Source: Candidatus Methylopumilus universalis
GTDB lineage: Bacteria; Pseudomonadota; Gammaproteobacteria; Burkholderiales; Methylophilaceae
DNA length: 64,000 nt
NCBI RefSeq assembly: GCF_006365315.1
Contig: NZ_CP040968.1
Location: 248,001 to 312,000 of the forward strand
Reading direction: 5' to 3'
Position numbers and translations under genes: made by a program. Positions 1 through 8,575 of this stretch are shown here, one piece after another. Below the pieces are notes generated by a model. That model worked only from the letters and a program-made list of their open reading frames with translations, did no database searches and had not been told where the DNA came from. How positions within the stretch are numbered: position 1 is the stretch's first letter; every line of letters starts with the position of its first letter.

Positions 1-245
1 TTGATTTTACCTATAAAGGCGAACTTAAAAATATGCCTAAAAAATTAAAAGCTTGGTTTGATTTTCCTAAAAGAAAAACTAAAGATAATGTTATTATTTT
101 TGGCCATTGGTCAGCACTTGGACTTGTCACAAGAGGAGATATTTTTTCGATTGATACAGGCTGTGTTTGGGGAAGAGCTTTAACGACCATCAGACTTGAT
201 GATAAGTCAGTATTTTCTGTCAAAGCTAATTCAAAAGATACCTAG
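1..245 (+). CDS. apaH: Symmetrical bis(5'-nucleosyl)-tetraphosphatase, C-terminal part (left edge)
   Basis: This reading frame is open from the left edge (frame beginning at base 3) to the TAG at 243-245, so only about the last 80 residues of the protein are present. The segment IIFGHWSALGL followed by IDTGCVWGRALTTIRLDD matches the C-terminal metallophosphatase signature of ApaH, where the GHW and DTGCVWG blocks help form the metal and substrate site. The family hydrolyses diadenosine tetraphosphate to two ADP in the cytoplasm, a stress-nucleotide clearing role. The true start lies outside the window; an internal ATG at 33 is not a start. Its stop codon directly abuts the stop of the convergent kinase gene. 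Identification is firm for the family despite the truncation. Confidence 0.88.
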   Translation, partial: DFTYKGELKNMPKKLKAWFDFPKRKTKDNVIIFGHWSALGLVTRGDIFSIDTGCVWGRALTTIRLDDKSVFSVKANSKDT

Positions 246-1181
246 TTAATTATTTTCTTCGATTAATTTTTTTGTATAAAGCATTTCGATGTCATCACGG
301 GTAGGCCGATGATTCTGACCTCCTTGATTTTGAATTTTAATAGCACTCATCACAGAAGCTAATCGACCAGTAGATTGCCAATCCCATTTTTTAGAAATTC
401 CATATAGAAGGCCTGCGCGATAAGCGTCGCCGCACCCTGTTGGATCAATAGTTGATTGAACCTTAATGGGTTCGATCTTATATGTTTTATGATCAGCATA
501 AATGATTGAGCCTTCACCACCCCTGGTAACAATTAATGCCTCTACTCTTTTAGAAATTTCTTCTAAAGAAAGAGAAGTCTTTTCTGATAGAAGAGTTGCT
601 TCATAGTCGTTCACCGCAATATATGAAGCATCATCAATAAATTTTAAAAGTTCTTCACGATTAAACATTGGCAGCCCTTGACCAGGATCGAACATAAAAG
701 GGATATTAAGTGCCTTACATTCTTTAGCGTGATTCATCATGCCATCTTTCCCATCTGGCGCAATAATGGCTAAACATACATCCTTCACTTCTTTAATTTT
801 GTTCTGATGAGATTCCACCATGGCGCCTGGATGAAAAGCTGTAATTTGATTGTCACTGAGATCAGTTGTAATATATGCCTGCGCTGTATAGAGACTTTTA
901 ATTTCTTTGATATATGAAGTATCAATTCCATTTTGATTAAGCCAGTCAAAATAAACGGAAAAGTCACTACCTACCGTTGCCATAATTACAGGATTTTCAT
1001 CGAGAAGCTTAAGATTGAAAGCAATATTTCCTGCAGTACCGCCAAATTCTTTCCTAAGTTCTGGCACATAAAAAGCCACACTTAATTTATGAATACTTTC
1101 AGGCAAAATATGGTTTTTAAATTGGTCTTTGAATACCATAATGGTATCGAAAGCCATAGAGCCACAGATGAGTATACTCAT
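246..1181 (-). CDS. PfkB-family carbohydrate/nucleoside kinase
   Basis: A 311-residue ribokinase-fold kinase. The N-terminal GSMAFDTIM segment, the FGGTAGNIAFNL block near residues 46-57 and the C-terminal DPTGCGDAYRAGL motif near residues 245-257 (catalytic Asp in GCGD, anion hole) are the two PfkB signatures. The family transfers phosphate from ATP to a sugar or nucleoside hydroxyl. The NxxAFN pattern and overall form resemble the adenosine-kinase-like members common in betaproteobacteria, but the substrate cannot be read from sequence alone. Its ATG overlaps the stop of hemJ by four bases, so the two are probably one transcript. The 3' end abuts apaH with no terminator. Confidence 0.8.
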   Translation of the reverse strand: MSILICGSMAFDTIMVFKDQFKNHILPESIHKLSVAFYVPELRKEFGGTAGNIAFNLKLLDENPVIMATVGSDFSVYFDWLNQNGIDTSYIKEIKSLYTAQAYITTDLSDNQITAFHPGAMVESHQNKIKEVKDVCLAIIAPDGKDGMMNHAKECKALNIPFMFDPGQGLPMFNREELLKFIDDASYIAVNDYEATLLSEKTSLSLEEISKRVEALIVTRGGEGSIIYADHKTYKIEPIKVQSTIDPTGCGDAYRAGLLYGISKKWDWQSTGRLASVMSAIKIQNQGGQNHRPTRDDIEMLYTKKLIEENN

Positions 1182-1591
1182 GCTGGTTTAAATTCGACTA
1201 AGTAAATTATGACAACAAGAGCTATTACAGGCACCTCATTAAACCATCGGAAATATATATGGCTATGCTTATTTTTATTGTTTTTAAAATCAATAAGATG
1301 TTTAAAACATAGATAGTGATAAGCAAGCAATAAGATTACAAGACCTATTTTAATTTGAAGCCATTGTTCAGTGACTCCATAGAGATTCCAAAGCCATCCT
1401 CCGAAAAGTATTGTTAAAAAAGCGCCGGGTGTCATGATGCCAAAAAAAAGCTTTCTTTCCATGACTTTGAATCTTTCATGGCTAATTTTATCTTTACTCA
1501 TGGCGTGGTAAACAAATAGCCTTGGCAAATAAAAAAGGCCAGCAAACCAAGTCACCATAAATATAATATGAAGGGTTTTTATCCAGAGCAT
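1178..1591 (-). CDS. hemJ: HemJ-type protoporphyrinogen IX oxidase (CopD/UPF0093 membrane protein)
   Basis: A 137-residue integral membrane protein with about four hydrophobic helices. The N-terminus LHIIFMVTWFAGLFYLPRLF with its early His, the central PGAFLTILFGGWLW and the segment WLQIKIGLVILLLAYHYLC are characteristic of HemJ, the membrane oxidase that converts protoporphyrinogen IX to protoporphyrin IX in many Gram-negative bacteria lacking HemG or HemY. Conserved histidines that carry a b-type heme in this family are present in the first and third helices. The related CopD domain is the main alternative, but length and motifs favour HemJ. It is the first gene of a two-gene unit with the PfkB kinase. 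Confidence 0.85.
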   Translation of the reverse strand: MLWIKTLHIIFMVTWFAGLFYLPRLFVYHAMSKDKISHERFKVMERKLFFGIMTPGAFLTILFGGWLWNLYGVTEQWLQIKIGLVILLLAYHYLCFKHLIDFKNNKNKHSHIYFRWFNEVPVIALVVIIYLVEFKPA

Positions 1592-1741
1592 TTTGGGTGT
1601 TTTTGAGAAATTAATCTGAACTTTGTTAAAGTCATTGGATTCATAAAATGATAAGGGGCGGGCTCTTTAAGCCGAGTAAATTGAGTTCATATTTTAACTG
1701 AATTTTTTGCCTAAAGTTCAATAACCCTATGGGTTATAACG

Positions 1742-1770
1742 TTGTTAGCAATTCTCCTCCATGATATGCT
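1742..1770 (+). promoter_or_regulatory. Candidate sigma-70 promoter of the FAD/Fe-S oxidoreductase gene
   Basis: TTGTTA at 1742-1747 and TATGCT at 1765-1770 are separated by exactly 17 bases, each matching the sigma-70 consensus at four of six positions. The start codon at 1795 follows about 18 bases after the expected transcription start. No convincing Shine-Dalgarno is seen before that ATG. Confidence 0.4.
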
Positions 1771-1794
1771 CATGGTTAAATTAAATTTATTTAA

Positions 1795-4700
1795 ATGAAC
1801 GCCCCAATACTCAAATCTATTTTTAAAACGCAACCATTTCCAATCAATCGATTGCGTGAAATACCCTATAACTATACTTCGTTTTCAGACCGAGAAATTG
1901 TCATTAGATTCTTGGGGGAAAATGTCTGGAATATTCTGAATGAATTGAGAGACGAAAGAAAGACAGGCCGATCTGCTCGAATGCTTTTCGAGGTGCTAGG
2001 TGATTTATGGGTAGTTAATAGAAATCCTTACCTTCAAGATGATCTTTTAGAAAATCCGAAGCGACTGAAAGCATTAGTAGATGCTATGTATCATCGTATC
2101 CATTCGATTGGGGAGCGAAGTTCTGGCAATGCCAAAGTCATTGAGCTTTCTGAGGCAGCGCATAAGGCAGTTAAGACTTTTGAAAATGATTTCAAGTTGG
2201 TCAAAAAACTTAGAAGAAAAATTTTTTCTAAATTAAAAAAAATCACTAAAAAAGATAATATTCAATTTGATGGATTGGCGAGAGTATCTCATGTAACTGA
2301 TGCAACGGACTGGAGAGTTGAATACCCATTCGTGGTAATAAACCCAGATCACGAAGAAGAGATGGCGCACATTGTTAAAGCTTGTATCGAGCTTGAGTTA
2401 ACGATTATTCCTCGAGGTGGAGGTACAGGATACACTGGTGGGGCTATTCCGCTCTCCCCGTTCTCAGCGGTCATTAATACCGAAAAACTTGATGATATAA
2501 GCAATGTCGAATATCAGAATTTACCTGGTGTTAGTGAGCGTGTGCCTGTTGTGAAGTGCGGTGCTGGGGTTGTTACAAGACGCGCTATGGAAATGGCGAC
2601 AAATAACGGTCTTGAATTCGCTTGTGATCCAACATCAGCAGATGCATGTTGTATTGGTGGCAATATTGCAGTAAATGCTGGCGGAAAGAAAGCGGTTCTG
2701 TGGGGGACAGCTTTAGATAATTTAGCTTCTTGGAAAATGGTTGACCCTAATGGTAATTGGATTGAGATTGAAAGATTAGATCATAATCTTGGCAAAATTC
2801 ATGATGTAGATTTGGTGCGCTTTAAAATTAGTCGTTACAACACTAATGGTAAAGACTTAATTGATAAGCCAGAAATATTAGAAATTCCAGGAAGCAGTTT
2901 TAGAAAAATTGGATTAGGTAAGGATGTTACTGATAAATTCTTGAGTGGGCTTCCAGGTGTCCAAAAAGAAGGCTGTGACGGACTTATCACATCTGGTACT
3001 TTCATCCTTCATAAAATGCCAAAGTATATAAGAACTATATGCTTAGAATTTTTTGGTAATGTCTCTCATGCAGTTCCAGCAATTGTTGAAATCAAAGATT
3101 ATTTAGATCAATCAAATAGCACGCTCTTAGCTGGCTTAGAGCATATGGATGAGCGTTATATTAAGGCTGTTGGATACAGCACAAAAGCTGCAAGGCAAGA
3201 GCGTCCCCGCATGGTTTTGATTGCTGATATAGCTAGTGATGATGAAGATGCTGTAGGAATTTCAGCCTCTCAAATTGTCCAGATAGCTAATTCAAGAGAT
3301 GGCGAAGGTTTTATAGCAGTTTCAGCAGATGCACGAAAACGTTTTTGGCTAGACCGTGCAAGAACAGCCGCTATTGCAAAACATACGAACGCATTCAAGA
3401 TTAATGAAGATGTTGTAATTCCCTTGCCAAAGCTTGGTGAATATTCTGACGGTATTGAAAGAATTAATATTGAGCTTTCAATTAGAAACAAATTAAAACT
3501 TTTAGATGATTTAGAAACTTTTATTGAGCACGAAAAGTTTCTTTATGAAGAAGAGGGTTTGAATTCAGATCCAGAGCTTAATCAAGTTAAGCAAAAAATG
3601 AGTATAGATTTGATTCATGGATTAAGGGAAAAATGGGGCCAGATGCTCGACAATTTGGATGGTCCGCTTTCATCACTTCTTCAAAGAAATGTTGATATTG
3701 AATATAAATATGAAAATATCTTTAGAGCCCTTCAATCTTATGAGTTAAGAATTTCTTGGAAGAAAGAACTTAAAGATCCACTTCATGAAATTTTTAGTGG
3801 AAGAGAGTACCAGGCCTTCCTACTTAAGCTAGATCAAATACATAAAAATACTTTGAAGAGCAGGGTATTTATAGCCCTTCATATGCATGCTGGAGATGGT
3901 AATGTGCATACCAATATTCCAGTCAATTCAGATGACTACCAAATGATGCATGAAGCGCATGAGGCGGTAGTGAGAGTTATGGCTTTAGCTAAAAGCCTCA
4001 ATGGTGTTATTTCTGGCGAGCACGGCATTGGCATTACAAAAATGGAATTTCTAGATGAGAGCACAATTGAAGCATTTGAGAAATATAAAAATAAAGTAGA
4101 CCCCTTTGGACATTTTAATAAAGGCAAACTACTTCCAGGATCTGGTTTAGAAAATGCTTATACGCCAAGCTTCGGACTATTAGAGCAAGAATCGATCATC
4201 ATGGAACAATCTGCTATTGGAGAAATCGCAGATTCAATAAGTGATTGCCTGCGATGCGGTAAATGTAAGCCCGTTTGTACTACTCATGTTCCGCGCTCTA
4301 ATTTACTCTACAGCCCAAGAAATAAAATTTTAGCAACCTCACTTCTGATCGAAGCATTTCTATATGAAGAACAAACAAGGCGTGGCATTTCAATTAAACA
4401 TTTTGATGAATTCAATGATGTAGCTGATCATTGCACTGTCTGCCATAAATGCTTAAATCCATGTCCGGTAGATATTGATTTTGGTGAAGTCTCTATCGCT
4501 ATGCGAAATTTTCTAAGAGAGCAGGGTAAGCGTCATTTTAGTCCAGGCACTGCTCTAGCTATGACTTATTTGAATATGAAAGACCCTGTCACTATTAAAA
4601 TTATGAGAACTTTAATGGTTGATTTCGGTTACAAAGCTCAACAAGCTGGGCATAATCTATTAAAAAAACTTGGTGTTATTAATTTATTTAAAAATAACCC

Positions 4701-5658
4701 ACCTTCTACAATTGGCAAGGCTCCAATTAAGTCTCAGATTGTTCATTTCTTAAATAGGCCTATGCCTAAAAATATGCCCACTAAGACATCAAGAGCTCTT
4801 CTTGGCATAGAAGACGATAAGCTTGTTCCCGTAATAAGGAATCTACAAAAAATCAATGAAGACTCTGATGCAGTTTTTTATTTTCCCGGATGTGGCTCTG
4901 AAAGACTTTTCTCTCAAGTAGGCTTGGCGACCCAAGCAATGTTATATGAGGTAGGTGCTATTACTGTGCTGCCGCCAGGTTATTTGTGTTGTGGTTATCC
5001 GCAAACATCGTCTGGCAACCATGATAAAGGTCAAAAAATAACTTCTGATAATCGTGTTCAATTTCATAGAGTCGCTAACACGCTTAATTATTTAGATATT
5101 AAAACAGTGATTGTTTCTTGTGGGACTTGTATGGATCAATTACAAAAGTATGAATTTGAAAAAATATTTCCTGGTTGTAGATTATTAGATATTCATGAAT
5201 ATCTCATGGAAAAAGGAATAAAAATGGAAGGTGTATCAGGTACGAGATATATGTACCATGACCCATGCCATAGCCCAATGAAAACATATGCGCCTAGCAA
5301 AGTTACAAATGCATTGATGAATACAAATGTACCTCTAAATGATCGCTGTTGCGGTGAGTCTGGAACGTTTGCTGTAGGTAGGCCAGATATTGCAACGCAA
5401 GTTAAAAAGAGAAAACAAGAAGAAATTGAAAAAGGCATTCAAAAAATGGGCGAGGATCAGCCAGAGGCTTTAGGAGAAGTGAAAATTCTTACTTCCTGCC
5501 CTTCTTGTCTGCAAGGGCTTGCTCGTTACGGAGAGGATACAAATACGACTGCAGATTATATTGTTGTTGAATTGGCTAAGAATTTATTGGGCGCCAATTG
5601 GATGCAAAATTATGTCGAGAGCTCAACCAAAGGTGGCATTGAGAAAATACTTTTGTAA
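1795..5658 (+). CDS. Giant FAD-linked oxidoreductase with 4Fe-4S and CCG domains (DUF3683 family)
   Basis: A 1287-residue cytoplasmic or membrane-associated flavoprotein. The order is: an N-terminal region of about 150 residues typical of DUF3683; a PCMH-type FAD-binding domain near residues 165-400 ([18 protein letters not shown]); an FAD-oxidase C-terminal domain with [12 protein letters not shown] and ISGEHGIG near residues 695-745; two 4Fe-4S motifs, [11 protein letters not shown] at about 818 and [12 protein letters not shown] at about 880; then two CCG cysteine-rich domains ([36 protein letters not shown]). It thus combines, in one chain, parts equivalent to GlcD and GlcF/GlpC. Such proteins oxidise 2-hydroxy acids such as D-lactate or glycolate and pass electrons towards quinone. 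The substrate is not determinable here. Confidence 0.85.
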   Translation: MNAPILKSIFKTQPFPINRLREIPYNYTSFSDREIVIRFLGENVWNILNELRDERKTGRSARMLFEVLGDLWVVNRNPYLQDDLLENPKRLKALVDAMYHRIHSIGERSSGNAKVIELSEAAHKAVKTFENDFKLVKKLRRKIFSKLKKITKKDNIQFDGLARVSHVTDATDWRVEYPFVVINPDHEEEMAHIVKACIELELTIIPRGGGTGYTGGAIPLSPFSAVINTEKLDDISNVEYQNLPGVSERVPVVKCGAGVVTRRAMEMATNNGLEFACDPTSADACCIGGNIAVNAGGKKAVLWGTALDNLASWKMVDPNGNWIEIERLDHNLGKIHDVDLVRFKISRYNTNGKDLIDKPEILEIPGSSFRKIGLGKDVTDKFLSGLPGVQKEGCDGLITSGTFILHKMPKYIRTICLEFFGNVSHAVPAIVEIKDYLDQSNSTLLAGLEHMDERYIKAVGYSTKAARQERPRMVLIADIASDDEDAVGISASQIVQIANSRDGEGFIAVSADARKRFWLDRARTAAIAKHTNAFKINEDVVIPLPKLGEYSDGIERINIELSIRNKLKLLDDLETFIEHEKFLYEEEGLNSDPELNQVKQKMSIDLIHGLREKWGQMLDNLDGPLSSLLQRNVDIEYKYENIFRALQSYELRISWKKELKDPLHEIFSGREYQAFLLKLDQIHKNTLKSRVFIALHMHAGDGNVHTNIPVNSDDYQMMHEAHEAVVRVMALAKSLNGVISGEHGIGITKMEFLDESTIEAFEKYKNKVDPFGHFNKGKLLPGSGLENAYTPSFGLLEQESIIMEQSAIGEIADSISDCLRCGKCKPVCTTHVPRSNLLYSPRNKILATSLLIEAFLYEEQTRRGISIKHFDEFNDVADHCTVCHKCLNPCPVDIDFGEVSIAMRNFLREQGKRHFSPGTALAMTYLNMKDPVTIKIMRTLMVDFGYKAQQAGHNLLKKLGVINLFKNNPPSTIGKAPIKSQIVHFLNRPMPKNMPTKTSRALLGIEDDKLVPVIRNLQKINEDSDAVFYFPGCGSERLFSQVGLATQAMLYEVGAITVLPPGYLCCGYPQTSSGNHDKGQKITSDNRVQFHRVANTLNYLDIKTVIVSCGTCMDQLQKYEFEKIFPGCRLLDIHEYLMEKGIKMEGVSGTRYMYHDPCHSPMKTYAPSKVTNALMNTNVPLNDRCCGESGTFAVGRPDIATQVKKRKQEEIEKGIQKMGEDQPEALGEVKILTSCPSCLQGLARYGEDTNTTADYIVVELAKNLLGANWMQNYVESSTKGGIEKILL

Positions 5659-5659
5659 T

Positions 5660-6385
5660 TTAAAAGGGTATCAATAAGCCAGTCGTGACGTTCTGAATAA
5701 TTCGCGTAATACTGCGCTCAGTTTTTTCAGATAACGTAAAAGCTAGAAAATCTGTTCTACCAATAATTTTTCCAAACTCTCTTTCAAAAGATAAATTACT
5801 TTCTTTTTCATTTATTTCATTCGCTAGTAAAAAGAATTTACCGGAGCTATCTTTAGTGTTAGAGAGTTTCCAAACAGCTGTTTCAATATTGCGAGAGGCG
5901 TTGTACAACATCTGAGGATCAACGGAGTCGAATAAATAAAATTCTTTTTTGCCTCCATGAGCTTTGATAAGCATTGTATAAATACCCACAATAAATGGAA
6001 GCACTTTGTCGCCTTTATAGTCCTCGCTAAATGTTAAATAAATAGCATCCGTGCCTTGAGCATTATTGATAGCTTCAAAATTCCAATTATGGTTTCCATT
6101 AAATACCCAATTCACCATTTTTTCAGGATCTTCAGACGTACTTTTTTTTAATTCAGAAGGATTTCTTTTGTAAAGCTTAATCATAAGTGTTTTTAAACTT
6201 TGAATATTTTCTCTGATCTCATGATCAGCCATACGATCAAAATCTGTTTTTCCAAGCTGTCTTGCAGACTGCCTATCTGGCTCAACAATTTCTTTTGCAT
6301 GTGAAATGGGAAGGGACACTAAAAATACCAAACAAAAAAAGAAATAATAAAATTTATTCATTTTCTTCTTCATTTTCTTCTTCAT
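5660..6385 (-). CDS. Conserved secreted protein of unknown function, coupled to phoR
   Basis: A 241-residue protein with a Lys-rich start, a hydrophobic core (FYYFFFCLVFLVSLPISHA) and a likely signal-peptidase I site after SHA, so the mature part should be periplasmic. I recognise no enzymatic motif. The body has segments such as RQLGKTDFDRMADHEIRENI, KAHGGKKEFYLFDS and SFEREFGKIIGRTDFLA that look like conserved blocks of an uncharacterised betaproteobacterial family. The ATG at 6385 overlaps the phoR stop by four bases, implying translational coupling. The first codons lie in a 12-base tandem repeat, so ATGs at 6385, 6373 and 6361 are all possible starts. It is the last gene of the phoB-phoR unit and its end lies one base from the convergent oxidoreductase stop. 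Confidence 0.6.
   Translation of the reverse strand: MKKKMKKKMNKFYYFFFCLVFLVSLPISHAKEIVEPDRQSARQLGKTDFDRMADHEIRENIQSLKTLMIKLYKRNPSELKKSTSEDPEKMVNWVFNGNHNWNFEAINNAQGTDAIYLTFSEDYKGDKVLPFIVGIYTMLIKAHGGKKEFYLFDSVDPQMLYNASRNIETAVWKLSNTKDSSGKFFLLANEINEKESNLSFEREFGKIIGRTDFLAFTLSEKTERSITRIIQNVTTGLLIPF
6359..6385 (-). repeat. Tandem 12-base repeat at the start of the phoR-linked gene
   Basis: On the plus strand the unit CATTTTCTTCTT occurs twice in a row (6359-6370, 6371-6382) followed by a third CAT. On the coding strand this encodes M-K-K-K repeated and supplies three in-frame ATG codons 12 bases apart. Slippage here would change the signal-peptide n-region by four residues without a frameshift. 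Confidence 0.85.
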
Positions 6386-7683
6386 TTCTTAAGAGACAGT
6401 CTTTCTTGCGGGAAAATGATTTTAAATTGACTGCCTTTACCTACCTGACTTGTAATTTCTATTTGTGCCTGATGTCGAATGCAGACATGTTTTACAATAG
6501 ATAATCCTAATCCAGTACCCCCAGTAATTCTGCTTCTATCAGCATTAATTCTATAAAAGCGCTCCGTAAGTCTCGGAATTAGCTTTTCATCAATACCGAT
6601 ACCAGAATCTTGCACTTCAAAATAAGGTTTTTGATTTTCCATATCCCATATAACATTAATCGACCCGCCTTTTTCTGTATAGCGTATAGCATTACTTACT
6701 AAATTCAGAAATGCACTATATATTTCTTTTTCATATCCTAATAAAGCAATATTTTTTTTAATGGACATATTAATTTTATGTAATTTGCCGGATATCAAAT
6801 CTGAATCTTTCTCCAGTCGCTTAAAGAGTTGGTGCATATCTATTTCTTTTTTTTCGGCTGCTGCTGCGTTTGATTCTATCGAGGAAAGTTGAAGTAAGTC
6901 CTCAACTAGTTTTTTCATGCGATCTGATTGCTCAAGCATCATTTGCAGATAGGGATAGGTTTTTTTATTGAATTCATTTTTCATATCTGAAAGTGTTTCT
7001 AAAAATCCAATGATGACCGTTAGCGGCGTTTTTAACTCATGTGAAACATTTGCAATAAAATCACGCTTAATAGAATCATTTTTTTCAATCTGTGTAATAT
7101 CTCTACAGATAAGAAGTTTTTGACTTGCACCAAAAGGGACTAGAAGTATTTCGAATGATCTGCTTGTATTGCGCCAAGAAATTAACTTAAGCGAGTCATT
7201 GTATTTATTGTCACTGAGGTATTCAGTAAAGCTAGTTTCGCGCAATAAGTAGTTGATAGGCTGATTGATATCTTTGGATAGATTAATGCCGAGCATTTTT
7301 TCTGAAGGCTTGTTGCACCATTCAATCTCATTATTTTGATTTAGAGCAACAATACCATCAGGAATAGCTTCTGCTGCTGTCATAAATCTGCCAAGTGTTG
7401 TGGTTAGTTCAGACTTACTTTTCTTTTGTTTTCTATATTCTCGATAGAGTATGGAAAATATTTCTTCCCAGATGCCTGATCCATCAGGGATAGTTGATAG
7501 ATTTGGATTTTTAAGCCATTTGTTTAGACGGTGAATCCAATAAACATGAGAAAGTAAATAGACAGTGAGGCATAAGACAAAAAACAAAAAAGCAACTTCT
7601 AAACTTTTAAATCCCCAAACAACAAGAGATAAAAAGGATACAAATAATAAAACCCAAAAAGTATTCCAACGGATATCTTGCAA
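6382..7683 (-). CDS. phoR: Phosphate-regulon sensor histidine kinase PhoR
   Basis: A 433-residue sensor kinase: two N-terminal membrane helices within residues 8-50, a PAS-like domain at about 100-200, the HisKA phosphoacceptor motif NVSHELKTPL near residue 215, and a HATPase domain with NLVSNAIRYT, DSGIGID and GGTGLGLSIVKH in the last 130 residues. PhoR phosphorylates PhoB when phosphate is scarce. The short membrane anchor and large cytoplasmic PAS match PhoR rather than periplasm-sensing kinases. The start is a TTG at 7683, chosen because the first helix begins at once and no ATG lies near; GAGAA just upstream could serve as ribosome site. It follows phoB by 66 bases and overlaps the next secreted protein gene by four. 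Confidence 0.92.
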   Translation of the reverse strand: MQDIRWNTFWVLLFVSFLSLVVWGFKSLEVAFLFFVLCLTVYLLSHVYWIHRLNKWLKNPNLSTIPDGSGIWEEIFSILYREYRKQKKSKSELTTTLGRFMTAAEAIPDGIVALNQNNEIEWCNKPSEKMLGINLSKDINQPINYLLRETSFTEYLSDNKYNDSLKLISWRNTSRSFEILLVPFGASQKLLICRDITQIEKNDSIKRDFIANVSHELKTPLTVIIGFLETLSDMKNEFNKKTYPYLQMMLEQSDRMKKLVEDLLQLSSIESNAAAAEKKEIDMHQLFKRLEKDSDLISGKLHKINMSIKKNIALLGYEKEIYSAFLNLVSNAIRYTEKGGSINVIWDMENQKPYFEVQDSGIGIDEKLIPRLTERFYRINADRSRITGGTGLGLSIVKHVCIRHQAQIEITSQVGKGSQFKIIFPQERLSLKK

Positions 7684-7691
7684 TGTTATTT

Positions 7692-7732
7692 CTCGCTAAA
7701 AACTTATCAGTATTATAGCGAGTAATGCTTGA
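7692..7732. repeat. Inverted repeat between phoB and phoR
   Basis: CTCGCTA at 7692-7698 is perfectly complementary to TAGCGAG at 7726-7732, with a 27-base AT-rich loop. It fills most of the 66-base phoB-phoR spacer. It could shape the mRNA to set the phoB:phoR ratio, but a long loop and absence of a T-run argue against a simple terminator. Confidence 0.45.
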
Positions 7733-7749
7733 AGTGATCTAGGTAAATT

Positions 7750-8436
7750 CTATTTTGTAGAGAGTCTGTAACCTGAGCCTCGGACAGTCTGAATTAAATT
7801 TTCATGTTCAGATTGGGTAAGAATATTTCTCAATCTTCGAATATGAACATCGACTGTTCTATCCTCAATAAAAATTTGACTCCCCCAAACTTTATCCAAT
7901 AATTGACTTCTTGAATAAACTCTTTCAGGGTTGCTCATAAAAAAATGAAGCAATCTAAATTCTGTTGGACCCATCTCCAGCAGTTTATTGTTTCCGGTAA
8001 CGCGATGGGATACAGGATTTAATTCTAGGCCATTAATTTTCAAGATATCTTCAGTAAGTTCAGGTGCCTTTCTTCTAAGAACAGCTTTGATTCGAGCGTT
8101 AAGTTCTCTAGGACTAAAGGGCTTCGTAATATAGTCGTCTGCACCAACCTCCAAACCTTTAACTTTATCTAATTCATCACTTCGGGCTGTTAACATGATA
8201 ATTGGTATTGTTTTTGTTAAAGCATTGCTACGCAATTTTTTTGCAAAATCTATACCTGACATACCAGGCAACATCCAGTCGAGCAGGATAATATCGGGAA
8301 GAGCTTCGTTAATGAGTTTTTCTGCATGTTCTGCACTTATAGCCCTTAAAGGGTTATAGCCGGCCTGAGAAATATTAAGTGCCAAAAGCTCAAGAATCGG
8401 GCTTTCATCTTCAACGATCAGTATATTGGCTTTCAT
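7750..8436 (-). CDS. phoB: Phosphate-regulon response regulator PhoB
   Basis: A 228-residue OmpR/PhoB-type regulator. The receiver domain (residues 1-120) has the acidic pocket VEDE, phospho-acceptor Asp53 in LLDWMLPG, and the conserved ITKPFSP lysine near 105. The C-terminal winged-helix domain ends in TVDVHIRRLRNIL and GSGYRL. It activates phosphate-starvation genes once phosphorylated by PhoR, the next gene. A three-half-site Pho box lies upstream on the same strand, consistent with autoregulation. Length and motifs are standard, and the ATG at 8436 is unambiguous. Confidence 0.95.
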   Translation of the reverse strand: MKANILIVEDESPILELLALNISQAGYNPLRAISAEHAEKLINEALPDIILLDWMLPGMSGIDFAKKLRSNALTKTIPIIMLTARSDELDKVKGLEVGADDYITKPFSPRELNARIKAVLRRKAPELTEDILKINGLELNPVSHRVTGNNKLLEMGPTEFRLLHFFMSNPERVYSRSQLLDKVWGSQIFIEDRTVDVHIRRLRNILTQSEHENLIQTVRGSGYRLSTK

Positions 8437-8470
8437 AGTTGCTTATATTAATGGATTGGTTATGATCGTA

Positions 8471-8499
8471 TGACATTTGTATGACATTTTAATGACAAT
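8471..8499 (-). promoter_or_regulatory. Pho box: three PhoB half-sites upstream of phoB
   Basis: Plus-strand TGACATT at 8471-8477, TGACATT at 8482-8488 (counting from the T at 8482), and TGACAAT at 8493-8499 recur with 11-base periodicity and AT-rich 4-base spacers. Read on the phoB strand these are TGTCAT-type half-sites, as in the established E. coli Pho box (direct repeats of CTGTCAT, 11-base period). The array starts 35 bases before the phoB ATG. It also lies upstream of the divergent MFS gene, so it may influence both. Confidence 0.75.
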
Positions 8500-8575
8500 A
8501 TATAGTTTACAAAGAATAAGATGTTTTTTTTAAAAATTAATTTAATATTGAAATGTTGATTTTCGGAGAATGTGT

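Noticed and set aside
1733-1747. TAACCC/GGGTTA palindrome near 1726-1740 as a regulator site
   Set aside because: The dyad is short with no known consensus, and may be chance; not listed as a feature.
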